Positions 25,543-34,650 of a DNA stretch of 63,648 nt are shown one piece after another. This stretch comes from an uncultured Erysipelotrichaceae bacterium (GTDB lineage Bacteria > Bacillota_I > Bacilli_A > RF39 > UBA660), in NCBI GenBank assembly GCA_902798815.1, contig CADBYH010000005.1:1-63648 (forward strand). Direction: 5' to 3'. Below the pieces are notes generated by a model. That model did no database searches. It was not told the origin of the DNA and saw only the letters and a list, made by a program, of their open reading frames with translations. Every line of letters starts with the position of its first letter. Position 1 is the stretch's first letter. The position numbers were made by a program, and so were the translations under genes.

Positions 25543-26622
25543 TCACATATTTTCATATAATTTCAGATTATCTTCACAAGCCTTATTACCCGGTTTTAAT
25601 TTTAATGCCTTTTTACTATATTTAACAGCATTTTCTTTATCACCTAAATAATAAAAACTATAAGCAATACCAAAAAAAGGTAAAAAAGCATTATAATCTA
25701 CTTCAGCTTGAGGATCATCTTCACCAAGTCTTATTGCAAGTAAAAACCAATATTTAGCAGTATCATAACATTCCAAAGAATTAAATATTTCTCCTAATTT
25801 ACAACAAACAAAAGGCGTTGGTTTAGCAAACTCCAAATACTCTAAAAGAATCTTTTTAATATCCTCTACACCCATATTAATTCTTTCATATAATTCATGT
25901 TTAATCATTATAGCATCATCAAAATAAAACTTATTATACTTATACTCATCTTTATGAGAAAAAAACTTATCAACAGTTTCTAATGCCTCTGTATTATAAT
26001 TATTACCCTTTAATTCCTGAGAAAACAAATATAAATCTCTAAGAGAAAACTCAATACCTTGCTTTTTCATTCTCCTGTATATATCCAAATTTCTAGTAGG
26101 TTCAGCAACCTCTATTTTCTTATGATGAATTGTAATATCAGTTTTCTCTATATTACCTTCAAATTCCATATATTCATGTATCATACCATGCCATCTATCT
26201 TTATGATTGTTTTTAACTATTCTTGCCCTATCTTGTAAATAAGTAGTATTATCATTTTCATCTTGTAAATAACTATAATGCATTTGATAAATATCTACTT
26301 TATCATCTAATTTATTTTTTAACTCTTTTAACTTTTCTAACTCTTCTTTATAAATCACATCATCTGCATCCAACCACATAATAAAATCACAAGTTGATTT
26401 AGAAAAGGAAAAATTCCTTGCAGCAGAAAAATCATATATCCATTCAAAATCATACACTTTAACAGGATATTTTTCTAATATTTCTTTAGTCTTATCTACA
26501 GATCCAGTATCTACAATAATCATTTCATCAAAAAGATCACAACAACTATCTAAACATCTTCCAATAACTTCTTCTTCATTCTTAACAATCATGCATAAAC
26601 CCAAAGTAGGTTTCTTTGCCAT
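25543..26622 (-). CDS. glycosyltransferase family 2 with TPR-like C-terminus (359 aa)
   Basis: GT-A fold: LGLCMIVKNEEEVIGRCLDS at the start, DEMIIVDTGSVD, and the metal-binding acidic motif WLDADD. The C-terminal part contains a tetratricopeptide-like repeat (SFYYLGDKENAVKYSKKALKLKPGN). This architecture is common in Bacillota GT2 proteins that modify proteins or glycans, but the acceptor is unknown. It follows apt by 14 bp, so the pair is probably co-transcribed. Confidence 0.88.
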   Translation of the reverse strand: MAKKPTLGLCMIVKNEEEVIGRCLDSCCDLFDEMIIVDTGSVDKTKEILEKYPVKVYDFEWIYDFSAARNFSFSKSTCDFIMWLDADDVIYKEELEKLKELKNKLDDKVDIYQMHYSYLQDENDNTTYLQDRARIVKNNHKDRWHGMIHEYMEFEGNIEKTDITIHHKKIEVAEPTRNLDIYRRMKKQGIEFSLRDLYLFSQELKGNNYNTEALETVDKFFSHKDEYKYNKFYFDDAIMIKHELYERINMGVEDIKKILLEYLEFAKPTPFVCCKLGEIFNSLECYDTAKYWFLLAIRLGEDDPQAEVDYNAFLPFFGIAYSFYYLGDKENAVKYSKKALKLKPGNKACEDNLKLYENM

Positions 26623-26636
26623 ATTAACACCTCATT

Positions 26637-27176
26637 TTATTCTTCATTTACATCTATAATTGAAAAAATATCTTTATTATCATTTAATTCAACAATATTA
26701 ATTACTGTTCCAATACCAGTAACAATACCACCTAATTCTTTAATCTTATCAACAATAACATTCATAGTATTACCAGTTGCATATATATCATCAATAATAT
26801 AAAATCTTTTTTTATTATAATTATCATTTACCAACTTAGGTAATTCCAAAATATCTTCTCCATATTCTTTTTCATAAGTTAACTGTGCTTCAACCGTAGT
26901 TGGAGGAAGTTTACCAACCTTTCTTACAGGAATAAGTCCAACATTAATTCTATCAGCAACGCTCGCTCCAAATAAAAACCCACGTGCCTCAGGAGCAACA
27001 ATATAATCAACATTTTTATTCTTTACTTCTTCTACAAAAAAATCAGTAATCTTTTTAAAAACTTCTCTTTGTAAAATCAAAGGATTAATATCAATAAATT
27101 CAATCCCCTTTATAGGAAAATCCATCTCTGTTCTAATATTTAAATCCATATCTAACTTATTATTTAATATTCTCAT
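26637..27176 (-). CDS. apt: adenine phosphoribosyltransferase
   Basis: 179 aa, normal length. It salvages adenine to AMP using PRPP. The PRPP-binding motif is FYIIDDIYATGNTM, the N-terminal region DFPIKGIEFIDINPL matches the APRT hood, and ARGFLFGASVA with PVRKVGKLP are conserved. A strong ribosome binding site, GAGGAGG, lies 5 bp before the ATG. The usual neighbour relA is absent. Confidence 0.93.
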   Translation of the reverse strand: MRILNNKLDMDLNIRTEMDFPIKGIEFIDINPLILQREVFKKITDFFVEEVKNKNVDYIVAPEARGFLFGASVADRINVGLIPVRKVGKLPPTTVEAQLTYEKEYGEDILELPKLVNDNYNKKRFYIIDDIYATGNTMNVIVDKIKELGGIVTGIGTVINIVELNDNKDIFSIIDVNEE

Positions 27177-27194
27177 AAAAACCTCCTCAAATTT

Positions 27195-27222
27195 AAAAAA
27201 GGAACTATAATGTTCCTTTAAA
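27195..27222 (-). terminator. intrinsic terminator
   Basis: The minus-strand stem AAAGGAAC / GTTCCTTT with a short loop is followed by T residues; it separates the lipoprotein gene from apt. Confidence 0.75.
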
Positions 27223-28062
27223 TCACGAAATTACATTAAAAGTCTTACCATAAGTAGTTATTAACAATGAACCATTATAGGCTAATATATAATCTTTATT
27301 TTCTGTATAAGATTCAAATTCTCTCATTTCAAATTTACAAGCAACATCTGCATATTTTGTACATTCTTTTTCATTTTTAACATACATCTTAAATGCTTTA
27401 GAATCTGACATTACAAAAGTAGATCCTGAATTTTCTCCATAATAATTAAAATCAATAATACTTCCTGAAAAATCATTCTTATTATAAACCATTGTCATAC
27501 TTTCAATTGCTGGTGGTGTATTTCTATCAGCTTGTACAACTTTATATGAATATACATTTCCATCATTCTTTAATGCATAATATATACCTGCTTTTGAATC
27601 TACAGTATTAACTTTATATGTACCTGTTTGTTTCAATAATAAATCAATTATTGGATAATCTGAATCATTAGAAGCAACCTCTGTATATTTTTCTCCCCTA
27701 GTTCCATCATCTTTTAAATAATAATATTTTCCATCAGAAGATTTAAACACCTTATCATCAAATAAAGAAACAACATCTAAATCTGTATCTGCTTTTTTAC
27801 AATTTGAGTTATTAGCATATTTCTGTCCTAAAGATATTTCATACAATTCTCCATCTTCAGAAATAATACTACTACTAGTAAGATATCTGATTTTTTTATA
27901 ACTTGTATCGTCTTTATCCTCTGGCATAAATTCATCACACGAAAAATCTCCTCCAACAGAAAATCCCTCATGTCTTAATGAACGTGTTATATCTCCTTCA
28001 CAACCAGAACAAAAAACTATTACAAACATAAATACTATTAAAAAACATATGGTTTTCTTCAT
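27223..28062 (-). CDS. putative lipoprotein of unknown function (279 aa)
   Basis: MKKTICFLIVFMFVIVFCSGC is a type II signal peptide with a lipobox-like FCSGC, so the mature protein should be lipid-anchored outside the membrane. The body contains several short strand-rich repeats (for example YYLKDDGTRGEKY and YYALKNDGNVYSYK), compatible with a small beta-propeller or WG/RCC1-like fold, but I recognise no family. The start at MKKTICF is chosen for GGTAGGGATG upstream. It lies downstream of the lytic-transglycosylase-like gene. Confidence 0.65.
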   Translation of the reverse strand: MKKTICFLIVFMFVIVFCSGCEGDITRSLRHEGFSVGGDFSCDEFMPEDKDDTSYKKIRYLTSSSIISEDGELYEISLGQKYANNSNCKKADTDLDVVSLFDDKVFKSSDGKYYYLKDDGTRGEKYTEVASNDSDYPIIDLLLKQTGTYKVNTVDSKAGIYYALKNDGNVYSYKVVQADRNTPPAIESMTMVYNKNDFSGSIIDFNYYGENSGSTFVMSDSKAFKMYVKNEKECTKYADVACKFEMREFESYTENKDYILAYNGSLLITTYGKTFNVIS

Positions 28063-28115
28063 ATTAACATCCCTACCTTTAATATGAATATACCATACTT
28101 TCAAAACAAAATAAA

Positions 28116-28958
28116 CTAGAATTTTTTAATAGTGTCAAATATATAATTCACAGAATTATTCTCATAACCATAATAATCCTTAATTGCTGCATGAGCACTC
28201 TTAATACTCTTTTTATTATATATTTTTATAAGCTTTTTATGAACAATCTCAATACTTTCAATATCAGAAATAAACTTTTTACTCTCAACTTGCATAATTC
28301 CAAGTCTACACTTTCCACCATTTATTCTATATTTAGCATTATCTATTCTTCTCATAAATTTATTTCTTCTATTATTTTCATATATCATAATAGCATATAA
28401 AACATTTGATAATTCTCTATTATCATCATCACATTCATCATAATAAAAATATTTAAACTTTGCATAATTAGATAATATACTATTAATACTAATTTGTTTA
28501 TTATTACCTGTATTAACATTAGTAAATATTTTTTTATTCTTTGAAAAATTATAAACAAACAACATAGCAGCAGTCCATAAAATAATTCTTAAATCCTCAC
28601 CAGTCAAAAACACTTCACTAACATTATTAATAAATTCCTGATTAATAATAAAGCCAACTATAATTAATATAATATAGTATTTAACATTACCTTCACTAGG
28701 ATCAAAAAAATCATCATCAATAATATAACTACTAAATAAAATATCAATAATCATCATAAAAACAAATGCTAAAAATATATTATCAGTACACTTAACAAAT
28801 CCTAATCTATAACATATACCCGCAGTAAGTAACATAAGTATAATTGAAAAAATCAACTTATCTGACTTACTTAAATCATATTTGGCATTTAAATAATTAA
28901 TTATTATATAAAAAATAATACCAAATAATATACAAGACACTAATCCAACAAAACCCAT
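28116..28958 (-). CDS. polytopic membrane protein with lytic-transglycosylase-like C-terminus
   Basis: About 280 aa. Five or so TM helices occupy residues 1-150. The C-terminal 130 residues contain a Glu followed at lysozyme-like spacing by a Gly-Ile-Met-Gln element (NVLYAIMIYENNRR ... CRLGIMQVESK), recalling the E ... GLMQ signature of SLT-type transglycosylases. By simple topology the C-terminal part may be cytoplasmic or outside. The catalytic assignment is tentative. The start at MGFVGLV follows GAGGTGG. Confidence 0.5.
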   Translation of the reverse strand: MGFVGLVSCILFGIIFYIIINYLNAKYDLSKSDKLIFSIILMLLTAGICYRLGFVKCTDNIFLAFVFMMIIDILFSSYIIDDDFFDPSEGNVKYYIILIIVGFIINQEFINNVSEVFLTGEDLRIILWTAAMLFVYNFSKNKKIFTNVNTGNNKQISINSILSNYAKFKYFYYDECDDDNRELSNVLYAIMIYENNRRNKFMRRIDNAKYRINGGKCRLGIMQVESKKFISDIESIEIVHKKLIKIYNKKSIKSAHAAIKDYYGYENNSVNYIFDTIKKF

Positions 28959-29010
28959 AATCCACCTCATTTAAGTAGTTATTATATATCTTTTATAATA
29001 ATTTGTAAAA

Positions 29011-29307
29011 CTATTTTTTATCATATGACTTAAGTCTCTTCTTAATTAATAATACTAAATCCATAGAACCATTAATCTTATTAAGTACTAATAAAGCATC
29101 CTGTAACTTTGTTTTATCGCTAACATTATCCTTTATATATTCTGCTTCCTTCTCATAATCAAAGTTAGAGATTGGATTAAGTTTCAAATAATCTTCTATA
29201 TATTTTTTAATATCTTCCAAAACATATTCTTTAAGACTATACTCATCCATTAAACTAACACCATAATATCCACCAACCAAATATCTATATGTATCTTCTA
29301 AACTCAT
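29011..29307 (-). CDS. small helical protein (98 aa), unknown
   Basis: Soluble, acidic/basic helical protein with no TM and no recognised domain (pattern ...DIKKYIEDYLKLNP... TKLQDALLVLNKI). A clear GGTGATTTAA ribosome binding site precedes the ATG. The gene is bounded by a terminator upstream (29330-29360). It is probably a real cytoplasmic protein; nothing more can be said. Confidence 0.5.
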   Translation of the reverse strand: MSLEDTYRYLVGGYYGVSLMDEYSLKEYVLEDIKKYIEDYLKLNPISNFDYEKEAEYIKDNVSDKTKLQDALLVLNKINGSMDLVLLIKKRLKSYDKK

Positions 29308-29329
29308 TTAAATCACCAATAATATAATA

Positions 29330-29360
29330 ACAAAAAAAAGAGTTTTATAAAACTCTCTTT
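29330..29360 (-). terminator. intrinsic terminator
   Basis: The minus-strand stem AAAGAGAGTTTTA / TAAAACTCTTTT is followed by a T-run, just past the stop of the gene at 29360. Confidence 0.75.
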
Positions 29361-29905
29361 TACTTATCAGCATCAATAGTACTATTATTACTTTTTTCAA
29401 GTAATTCTTTTCTTTCTGATTTCATTACTCTAAAGAACTCAATAACTTGATATATAAATACAATTAGAACTGGTCCAAATACAAACAATAAGAAACCAAA
29501 TTTACTCTCTATACATCCTAAAAATCCACCAACTAAACCTAATGAAACAACTTGTTTTCCAATAATTCTTTCATCAATAACAGAATAACCATCATCAACA
29601 TAATAATTAGTATCTATAATATCTTTTATTTTATCATTCTTCACAATATATTTATCGCCACTAACATAGTAATAATATATTGAATCATTCTTTTTATACT
29701 TAGGATATTCCTTAATAATAATTAAACTGTTCTTCTCGCTATTAACATACTTACTAGTCTTCTTATCTACATTAACAAAAGTATATTTACCAATTTTACT
29801 ATAACCATAACTATTATTATTAAAGAATAGAATAGTCATTAAAATAACATAAATAACAATTATTACTTCTAATACTTCCCATACCCTTTTTATTACCTTC
29901 TTCAT
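29360..29905 (-). CDS. signal-peptidase-fold membrane protein lacking catalytic residues (181 aa)
   Basis: The layout is TM helix (residues about 12-30), extracytoplasmic beta-rich domain, TM helix (about 135-158), short cytoplasmic tail. The ectodomain start YGYSKIGKYTFVNVDKKTSK and the end GGFLGCIESKFGF closely match those of the protein at 42963 (YGYTEFGNKALIDVKEDTSK ... GGIISFVESKWIF). They align with the active SipW-like enzyme at 45626, but the GSM Ser and THR His positions are lost. It is most likely a non-catalytic relative, perhaps a chaperone or regulatory subunit. Confidence 0.6.
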   Translation of the reverse strand: MKKVIKRVWEVLEVIIVIYVILMTILFFNNNSYGYSKIGKYTFVNVDKKTSKYVNSEKNSLIIIKEYPKYKKNDSIYYYYVSGDKYIVKNDKIKDIIDTNYYVDDGYSVIDERIIGKQVVSLGLVGGFLGCIESKFGFLLFVFGPVLIVFIYQVIEFFRVMKSERKELLEKSNNSTIDADK

Positions 29906-29914
29906 AGTTTCCTC

Positions 29915-30436
29915 CTAATATTTATATTCTCTAAGTAATCCTGTATATATTTCTTTCATTCCATCAAGTTTAGCAAAATCTTCAGGTTTAACAACTTCAG
30001 GTAAATCATAATTCAATTTAGAATTTTCAAATAAATATTTAACAAACTCTGCACAATAAAATTTCCTTTTTCTATCTAAATGTTTATTAGCTAAAACTGC
30101 AATAACTCCTAGCATATTAAAACTATATCTTTCTTTACCATCACGCATTTCTTCTATTAATTTCTTAATAAGATTATATTGTTTTTTTTCTATCTCTAAA
30201 CAATAAATTGTAGATGTTGTATTTTTAAATCTCTTGAAAGTTCCAGAATTAGGAGATTCCTGTACAAATCCAGCAAAAAAAGGATTATAAGCATTATATC
30301 TACCAAAACTATACATTTGAGTTAAATTCTTATCCAATGATATAGAAACATGAGAATAATCTTTTTTTGTATATAATTTAACTACTCTTGATAAGAATGT
30401 ACCTGTATATGTTAATACAATATAAATCTTACTCAT
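29915..30436 (-). CDS. permuted NlpC/P60-like (YiiX/papain-fold) protein (173 aa)
   Basis: The His-containing segment YSHVSISLD comes first and the Cys-containing segment KFYCAEFVKYLFE near the C-terminus, the permuted order of YiiX/LRAT-like members of the NlpC/P60 superfamily. These enzymes cleave amide or ester bonds in cell wall or lipid substrates. No signal peptide is seen, so it is probably cytoplasmic. It is encoded between the FemABX enzyme and the pseudo-signal peptidase, in a wall-related block. Confidence 0.7.
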   Translation of the reverse strand: MSKIYIVLTYTGTFLSRVVKLYTKKDYSHVSISLDKNLTQMYSFGRYNAYNPFFAGFVQESPNSGTFKRFKNTTSTIYCLEIEKKQYNLIKKLIEEMRDGKERYSFNMLGVIAVLANKHLDRKRKFYCAEFVKYLFENSKLNYDLPEVVKPEDFAKLDGMKEIYTGLLREYKY

Positions 30437-30479
30437 ACTACCTCTCCCAACTAGAAAAATTATATCATTTTAAACATAA

Positions 30480-31742
30480 TTAAATCAATCTTTTTATTTT
30501 TCTATATATAGAAAAACTAATCTTATATAAGTTATATCTGGTCTTATCTATAACTAAATCAAACTCTCCAACTAACTCATGTACGCAAGCATTAAATCCT
30601 CTCTTAAAATCAAATAATCCATATCCTTTAGATTTCTCATCAAAATTACCATCTATTCCATAAAAATTAAATGCTTTATATCCATTATCAATAGCATACT
30701 TAATCATTTCATACTGTAGTAAATATTGAGAATTGTATTTCATAAACTGTTTATAACTTGCTCCAAAAAGATAATTAACCTCTCTTCCATATAACATATA
30801 CCATCCACCAGCAATTATCTTCTCGTTACCATGTTCTGCAATAGTCTCTTCCAATACACTTATTTTTTTCTCAAATCTTTCTTGCTCTAAAACTAATTCT
30901 TTAAGTTGCTTTTCTTTTCTAGAATTATCCTTAAGTTCTTTTTGATGTTCTAAATTTTCTTTCAAACTTTTCTTAGAAGAATCAAGTAAATCTTTAAAAT
31001 TAATTTTTACAAGTAATACTTTAACCATATTTTCTTTTTTTAATACTTTAAACATATTTTGGTAATATGATAAAGGTCTATCAACAAATTCTCTTCTTTC
31101 TGCAGTATGTTTCATTAAATTTTTAAATTCAAATAAATTATTCTCATCAGCCTCTATTATTTCTAATGAGTTTTTTCTTGAATTATTAATTCTCCATTTA
31201 GTACTACTTCTCATGTTTTTATATGCATCATCAATTGAATTTATATTTTCCAGATCTAAAACAGATATCCATCTAGGTTCTAAATCATCCTTCTTATCTT
31301 GATCAATATAAAATCCATTATGTTTATATCCTAGTTTTTTTAACTCACTCATTAATTTATCTTTACTAGTACCTTCAACAATATCCCCATCAACAGTACG
31401 TAATTGATAATCTATATATGGATTTATTTTCAAAAATAATGCATTATGTTCTTTTAGAAAAATCTTAATACCTTTAGTAAATTCTTCAATTAGTGAAAAA
31501 TCATCATAATCAATTAAAAACCCTCTAGGTGCATAAAACATAGTTTTAAAAAACTTTATCTTTTTAGATAATAATAAAGTTGCCGCAACAATTTTTTTAT
31601 TATCTTTTAATCCAACATAAAAATGATCCCAACCATTATCTTTTTTTACTTCTGCCCATAGAGGTTGTTGAAAAAAACTTGTTATAGGACTTTTTTCTGA
31701 ATATTTTAAAAACTCTTTTTCTGATAAAGTAACAAATTCCAT
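30480..31742 (-). CDS. FemABX-family peptidoglycan bridge aminoacyltransferase (420 aa)
   Basis: It adds amino acids from aminoacyl-tRNA to the lipid II stem peptide. It has a double GNAT-like fold with SPITSFFQQPLWAEVK at the N-terminus, YAPRGFLIDYDD, and the C-terminal NYLFGASYKQFMKYNSQYLL and FNFYGIDGNFDEKSKG, all typical of FemX/FemA. The anti-parallel coiled-coil arm (about residues 245-305) is present. The ribosome binding site is GAGGAGAG. The amino acid transferred cannot be told. Confidence 0.92.
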   Translation of the reverse strand: MEFVTLSEKEFLKYSEKSPITSFFQQPLWAEVKKDNGWDHFYVGLKDNKKIVAATLLLSKKIKFFKTMFYAPRGFLIDYDDFSLIEEFTKGIKIFLKEHNALFLKINPYIDYQLRTVDGDIVEGTSKDKLMSELKKLGYKHNGFYIDQDKKDDLEPRWISVLDLENINSIDDAYKNMRSSTKWRINNSRKNSLEIIEADENNLFEFKNLMKHTAERREFVDRPLSYYQNMFKVLKKENMVKVLLVKINFKDLLDSSKKSLKENLEHQKELKDNSRKEKQLKELVLEQERFEKKISVLEETIAEHGNEKIIAGGWYMLYGREVNYLFGASYKQFMKYNSQYLLQYEMIKYAIDNGYKAFNFYGIDGNFDEKSKGYGLFDFKRGFNACVHELVGEFDLVIDKTRYNLYKISFSIYRKIKRLI

Positions 31743-31797
31743 ATATAATCTCTCCTCATTTTACATAAATAGTATATCACATAAATAACAAGATATA

Positions 31798-31826
31798 AAA
31801 AAAATCCACAATAATTGTGGATTAAA
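31798..31826 (-). terminator. intrinsic terminator of the tRNA-Leu transcript
   Basis: The minus-strand stem AATCCACAA / TTGTGGATT is followed by a long T-run, about 10 bp beyond the CCA end of the tRNA. Confidence 0.8.
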
Positions 31827-31834
31827 TTATTAAA

Positions 31835-31921
31835 TGGTGCTTCCATCCGGACTTGAACCGGAACTCTATCGCTAGAAGCAGATTTTGAGTCTGCCGCGTC
31901 TACCAATTCCGCCATGGAAGC
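31835..31921 (-). tRNA. tRNA-Leu (anticodon CAA)
   Basis: 87 nt with encoded CCA. The acceptor stem is GCTTCCA/TGGAAGC. The D-arm contains GGCGGAATTGGTAGACGC, the class II mark of tRNA-Leu. The anticodon loop is CTCAAAA, giving CAA (reads UUG). A long variable arm is present, and the T-arm reads CGGTTCAAGTCCG. Confidence 0.97.
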
Positions 31922-31949
31922 AACTAAAGAAATTATAGCATACCTATAA

Positions 31950-31986
31950 AAAAAAAGAAAGAGATTATTAATCATCTTTCTTCTTA
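31950..31986 (-). terminator. intrinsic terminator of the surface protein gene
   Basis: The minus-strand stem GAAAGATGATT / AATCTCTTTC, with one mismatch, is followed by a long T-run, directly after the stop at 31990. Confidence 0.6.
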
Positions 31987-31989
31987 TTA

Positions 31990-33246
31990 TTAAGATCCTA
32001 CACCATATATATCTTTAGTTAAACCAAAACTAATTCTTACATTAGAGTTTTTAGAAACAACGTCATAGTTATCTATATCTTGTCCTTCTAACCAAATATA
32101 TACTCTTACTTTTGTTATAGAATTACCCGCAAGAGTAAATAATTGATTAGACACACTATAAACTGTAGATGTTTCAGGCGACATATAAGTCCCCACAGAG
32201 TCAAGTTTTCCTGTAGGATTATCAGTAGGATTATATACAGACCCAACATAACTATTATTACCATCATATATATCAACATTATCAGAAGCAACTATTGTAT
32301 CTCTAATAACGAACGAATCCCAATTTGAAGTTGTATTAAGAATATTACAAGCATTTGTTGTATATGAACCATCTGTCGCTCTCCTTTTACAAGCAGAATT
32401 AAAATAGGTTACAATTGAAGACGTATGAACTTTCTTGTTAGGTTCCCACATATTATAGTAATATTTTCTATTATCTCTAGTACTACTACATATCTTTTTA
32501 ATATTAGTAGTTGAACTTGTTGTTGAATCACATCCTAATCCAGTTATTGTTGAAACACTTGCTCCTCTTGCTTTTGTTCCAGCAAGTAAATAAAATCCAA
32601 CACGTAGAGAGTTTGCCGCTCCATAATTTGTACTTCCATCAACGGTTGCAATAGGATTTTTCATCAAATATATATATTCTGCCGCACAATTATTAGCAGA
32701 AGCACATATATAATTATCATTACTATACTGAGTTCCTGTTCCATTACGGATAAACAAATCAAATGCAACATAACCATCTGCTTCTGAAACAAGATTCCCA
32801 TTTGTAACAGTATAATTATCAACTCGATTCGCAACTATTCTATATCCTCCAGGTGTTGCAGATAAACTTGTTTTTTCAAAAAATTTAAGTCTTCCCACAG
32901 TATCATCAATTATCCCAGGAGATGACAAAGGAACTAGTCCTGATGTTGGCCATTTATTTGTATTTCCAGAATATGCATGATCTCCACTTCCTGATGTTGA
33001 TGTTATTGTAGTTTGTGATATTGTAAGTTTATCATTTCCACTTTTCCAATGCTCTCCATCAAGTGATACTTCTAATCCTCCAGCAGAAGATACTTGAATA
33101 TCAAAATTACTTGTACTTACTGTTGATAAACCTATAAACCAAGCATATGTCTCAACAACTAAGGTAACAGCAGTTATAGCAATTACAATAAAAAGCAAAA
33201 ATATTTTTCTGACTCTGTGTTTAGAAATCTTCTTCAATTCTTTCAT
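31990..33246 (-). CDS. YAWF-signal surface protein, detached copy (418 aa)
   Basis: A basic N-terminus and TM helix end in VVETYAWFIGLSTV, which matches the SipW-cognate (TasA/camelysin-type) signal with the cleavage region near YAWF. The extracytoplasmic body has the family landmarks LEVSLDGEHW, GGYRI, FDLFIRNGTG, the Cys pairs (GCD ... KIC; SACKRR ... NAC), MWEPN, and the C-terminal ITKVRVYIWLEGQDIDNYD ... SFGLTKD. It sits about 7 kb from the main cluster but is almost identical to the gene at 62560. It has its own promoter and terminator. Likely a secreted fibre or coat subunit; function is inferred. Confidence 0.75.
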   Translation of the reverse strand: MKELKKISKHRVRKIFLLFIVIAITAVTLVVETYAWFIGLSTVSTSNFDIQVSSAGGLEVSLDGEHWKSGNDKLTISQTTITSTSGSGDHAYSGNTNKWPTSGLVPLSSPGIIDDTVGRLKFFEKTSLSATPGGYRIVANRVDNYTVTNGNLVSEADGYVAFDLFIRNGTGTQYSNDNYICASANNCAAEYIYLMKNPIATVDGSTNYGAANSLRVGFYLLAGTKARGASVSTITGLGCDSTTSSTTNIKKICSSTRDNRKYYYNMWEPNKKVHTSSIVTYFNSACKRRATDGSYTTNACNILNTTSNWDSFVIRDTIVASDNVDIYDGNNSYVGSVYNPTDNPTGKLDSVGTYMSPETSTVYSVSNQLFTLAGNSITKVRVYIWLEGQDIDNYDVVSKNSNVRISFGLTKDIYGVGS

Positions 33247-33290
33247 ACCGCTTCTACCTTTCGTATATTTTGATATAATAATCTAATATT

Positions 33291-33319
33291 ATTATATTAT
33301 TAATTTAAAATCAATTCAA
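33291..33319 (-). promoter_or_regulatory. promoter of the detached surface protein gene
   Basis: The minus strand has TTGAAT (33319-33314), a 17-bp spacer and a perfect TATAAT (33296-33291), about 45-75 bp upstream of the ATG. It lies just after the scpB terminator. Confidence 0.65.
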
Positions 33320-33320
33320 C

Positions 33321-33344
33321 AAAAAAAGATACTAAGTATCTTTT
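33321..33344 (-). terminator. intrinsic terminator of the scpA-scpB operon
   Basis: The minus-strand stem AAGATAC / GTATCTT with loop TTA is followed by a T-run, a few bases after the scpB stop. Confidence 0.75.
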
Positions 33345-33350
33345 ATAAAT

Positions 33351-33926
33351 TTAATCATCTTTTTCAGTATATTTAGAAGTATATAAATCTTTATTTTCAT
33401 CTACTTCTTCATTTACACTATTCATAATATCATCTATATTAGGAAGTTCTTCTATAGAAGCAAGTCCAAAATAATCTAAAAACTCATGAGTAGTTTCATA
33501 TAATATTGGTCTTCCAGGTAACTCACTTCTTCCACTTTCTTTAATAAATCCCTTTGCAACAAGTTTCCTAATAATAGAAGTTGAACCTACTCCTCTTATA
33601 TTATCAATTTGAACTCTTGTTATTGGTTCATTATATGCAATTATTGCTAATGTTTCTAATGCAGCTTGACTAAGAAAGTTTGTCTCTGGATTTTCTAATA
33701 ACTTTTGATAAAATTCTTTATGTTCAAATTTTGTAGTAATTTTAAATCTATTACCTAAAAAATCAATTCTAAGTCCTCGTGATTCATCCTCATAATCTTT
33801 CTTTAATTCCATAACTAGATTTTTAGCATTCTCTTCATCAGTATTTAAAACATCTTCTATTTGCTCTATTGTTAAACCATCTTCTCCAACAACAAACAAT
33901 AAACCTTCAAGTACTGCTTTAAGCAT
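33351..33926 (-). CDS. scpB: segregation and condensation protein ScpB
   Basis: 191 aa with two winged-helix domains. Conserved segments are LEGLLFVVGEDGLTIEQI, AALETLAIIAYNEPITRVQID, IRGVGSTSIIRKLVAKGFI and GRPILYETTHEFLDYFGL. It binds ScpA and the SMC heads in the condensin complex that compacts the chromosome. It overlaps the scpA stop by 8 bp, as is usual for this pair. Confidence 0.96.
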   Translation of the reverse strand: MLKAVLEGLLFVVGEDGLTIEQIEDVLNTDEENAKNLVMELKKDYEDESRGLRIDFLGNRFKITTKFEHKEFYQKLLENPETNFLSQAALETLAIIAYNEPITRVQIDNIRGVGSTSIIRKLVAKGFIKESGRSELPGRPILYETTHEFLDYFGLASIEELPNIDDIMNSVNEEVDENKDLYTSKYTEKDD

Positions 33927-34650
33927 TTTTGTTCACCTCACAAATAATATCATCAAAATCATTCTCCTGTTTAATAACCAATTCCCTATTTTTTGCCATT
34001 TCTAAAATTGCTAAAAAAGTCGCAACTATATACTCTTTAGAAGCAACAGGAAATAATTCAAAGAATGATATTCTTTTTTTGCTTTTTAATAATCTTTTAA
34101 TATCAAGTCTTCTAGACGATACACTAATTTCATTAATAGTTACTTTAGTATTTAATGGTTTATTATCTGCCTTTCTTTGATAATATCTTTGTAATGCATT
34201 AACTAAATCATCAAGAGTAACATCAGCATGTATTTCATGATTTTCAGGAACATAATTATCAATTCTCTCTGGTTCCTTTGTATATATATCTTTTCTTAAT
34301 AATTCTTTATCTTGTAATAATTTAGTAATATCTTTATATGCTTGATATTCAAGAAGTCTATTTACTAATTCTTCTCTAGGATCAATTTCTTCTTCCTCTT
34401 CATCTATTTTATTATTTGGAAGTAATAATTTTGATTTAATTTCCAACAATTCTGAAGCCAAAACTAAATATTCAGAAGAAACCTCTAAATTCATTTTTTC
34501 TTGTTTATCTAAAAAACTCATATATTGTTTAGTAATTTCTTCAATTTCAATATTCATGATATCCATTTTAGCTTCTTTTATTAAATGTAAAAGCAAATCT
34601 AATGGTCCTTCAAAATCATTAATCCTAAATTCAATATCCATAACACTCAC
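33919..34650 (-). CDS. scpA: segregation and condensation protein ScpA (kleisin)
   Basis: 243 aa. The N-terminal kleisin motif is FRINDFEGPLDLLLHLIKEAKMDI and EITKQYMSFL, followed by SEYLVLASELLEIKSKLLLP. The C-terminal winged helix contains FLAILEMAKNRELVIKQE. It bridges SMC and ScpB. First gene of the scpAB unit, divergent from the plus-strand RNHCP gene. Confidence 0.96.
   Translation of the reverse strand: MSVMDIEFRINDFEGPLDLLLHLIKEAKMDIMNIEIEEITKQYMSFLDKQEKMNLEVSSEYLVLASELLEIKSKLLLPNNKIDEEEEEIDPREELVNRLLEYQAYKDITKLLQDKELLRKDIYTKEPERIDNYVPENHEIHADVTLDDLVNALQRYYQRKADNKPLNTKVTINEISVSSRRLDIKRLLKSKKRISFFELFPVASKEYIVATFLAILEMAKNRELVIKQENDFDDIICEVNKNA

Noticed and set aside
31706..31975. Minus-strand ORF of 89 codons across the tRNA
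   Set aside because: It is the translated read-through of tRNA-Leu and its flanks, not a gene; the middle reads the tRNA sequence itself.
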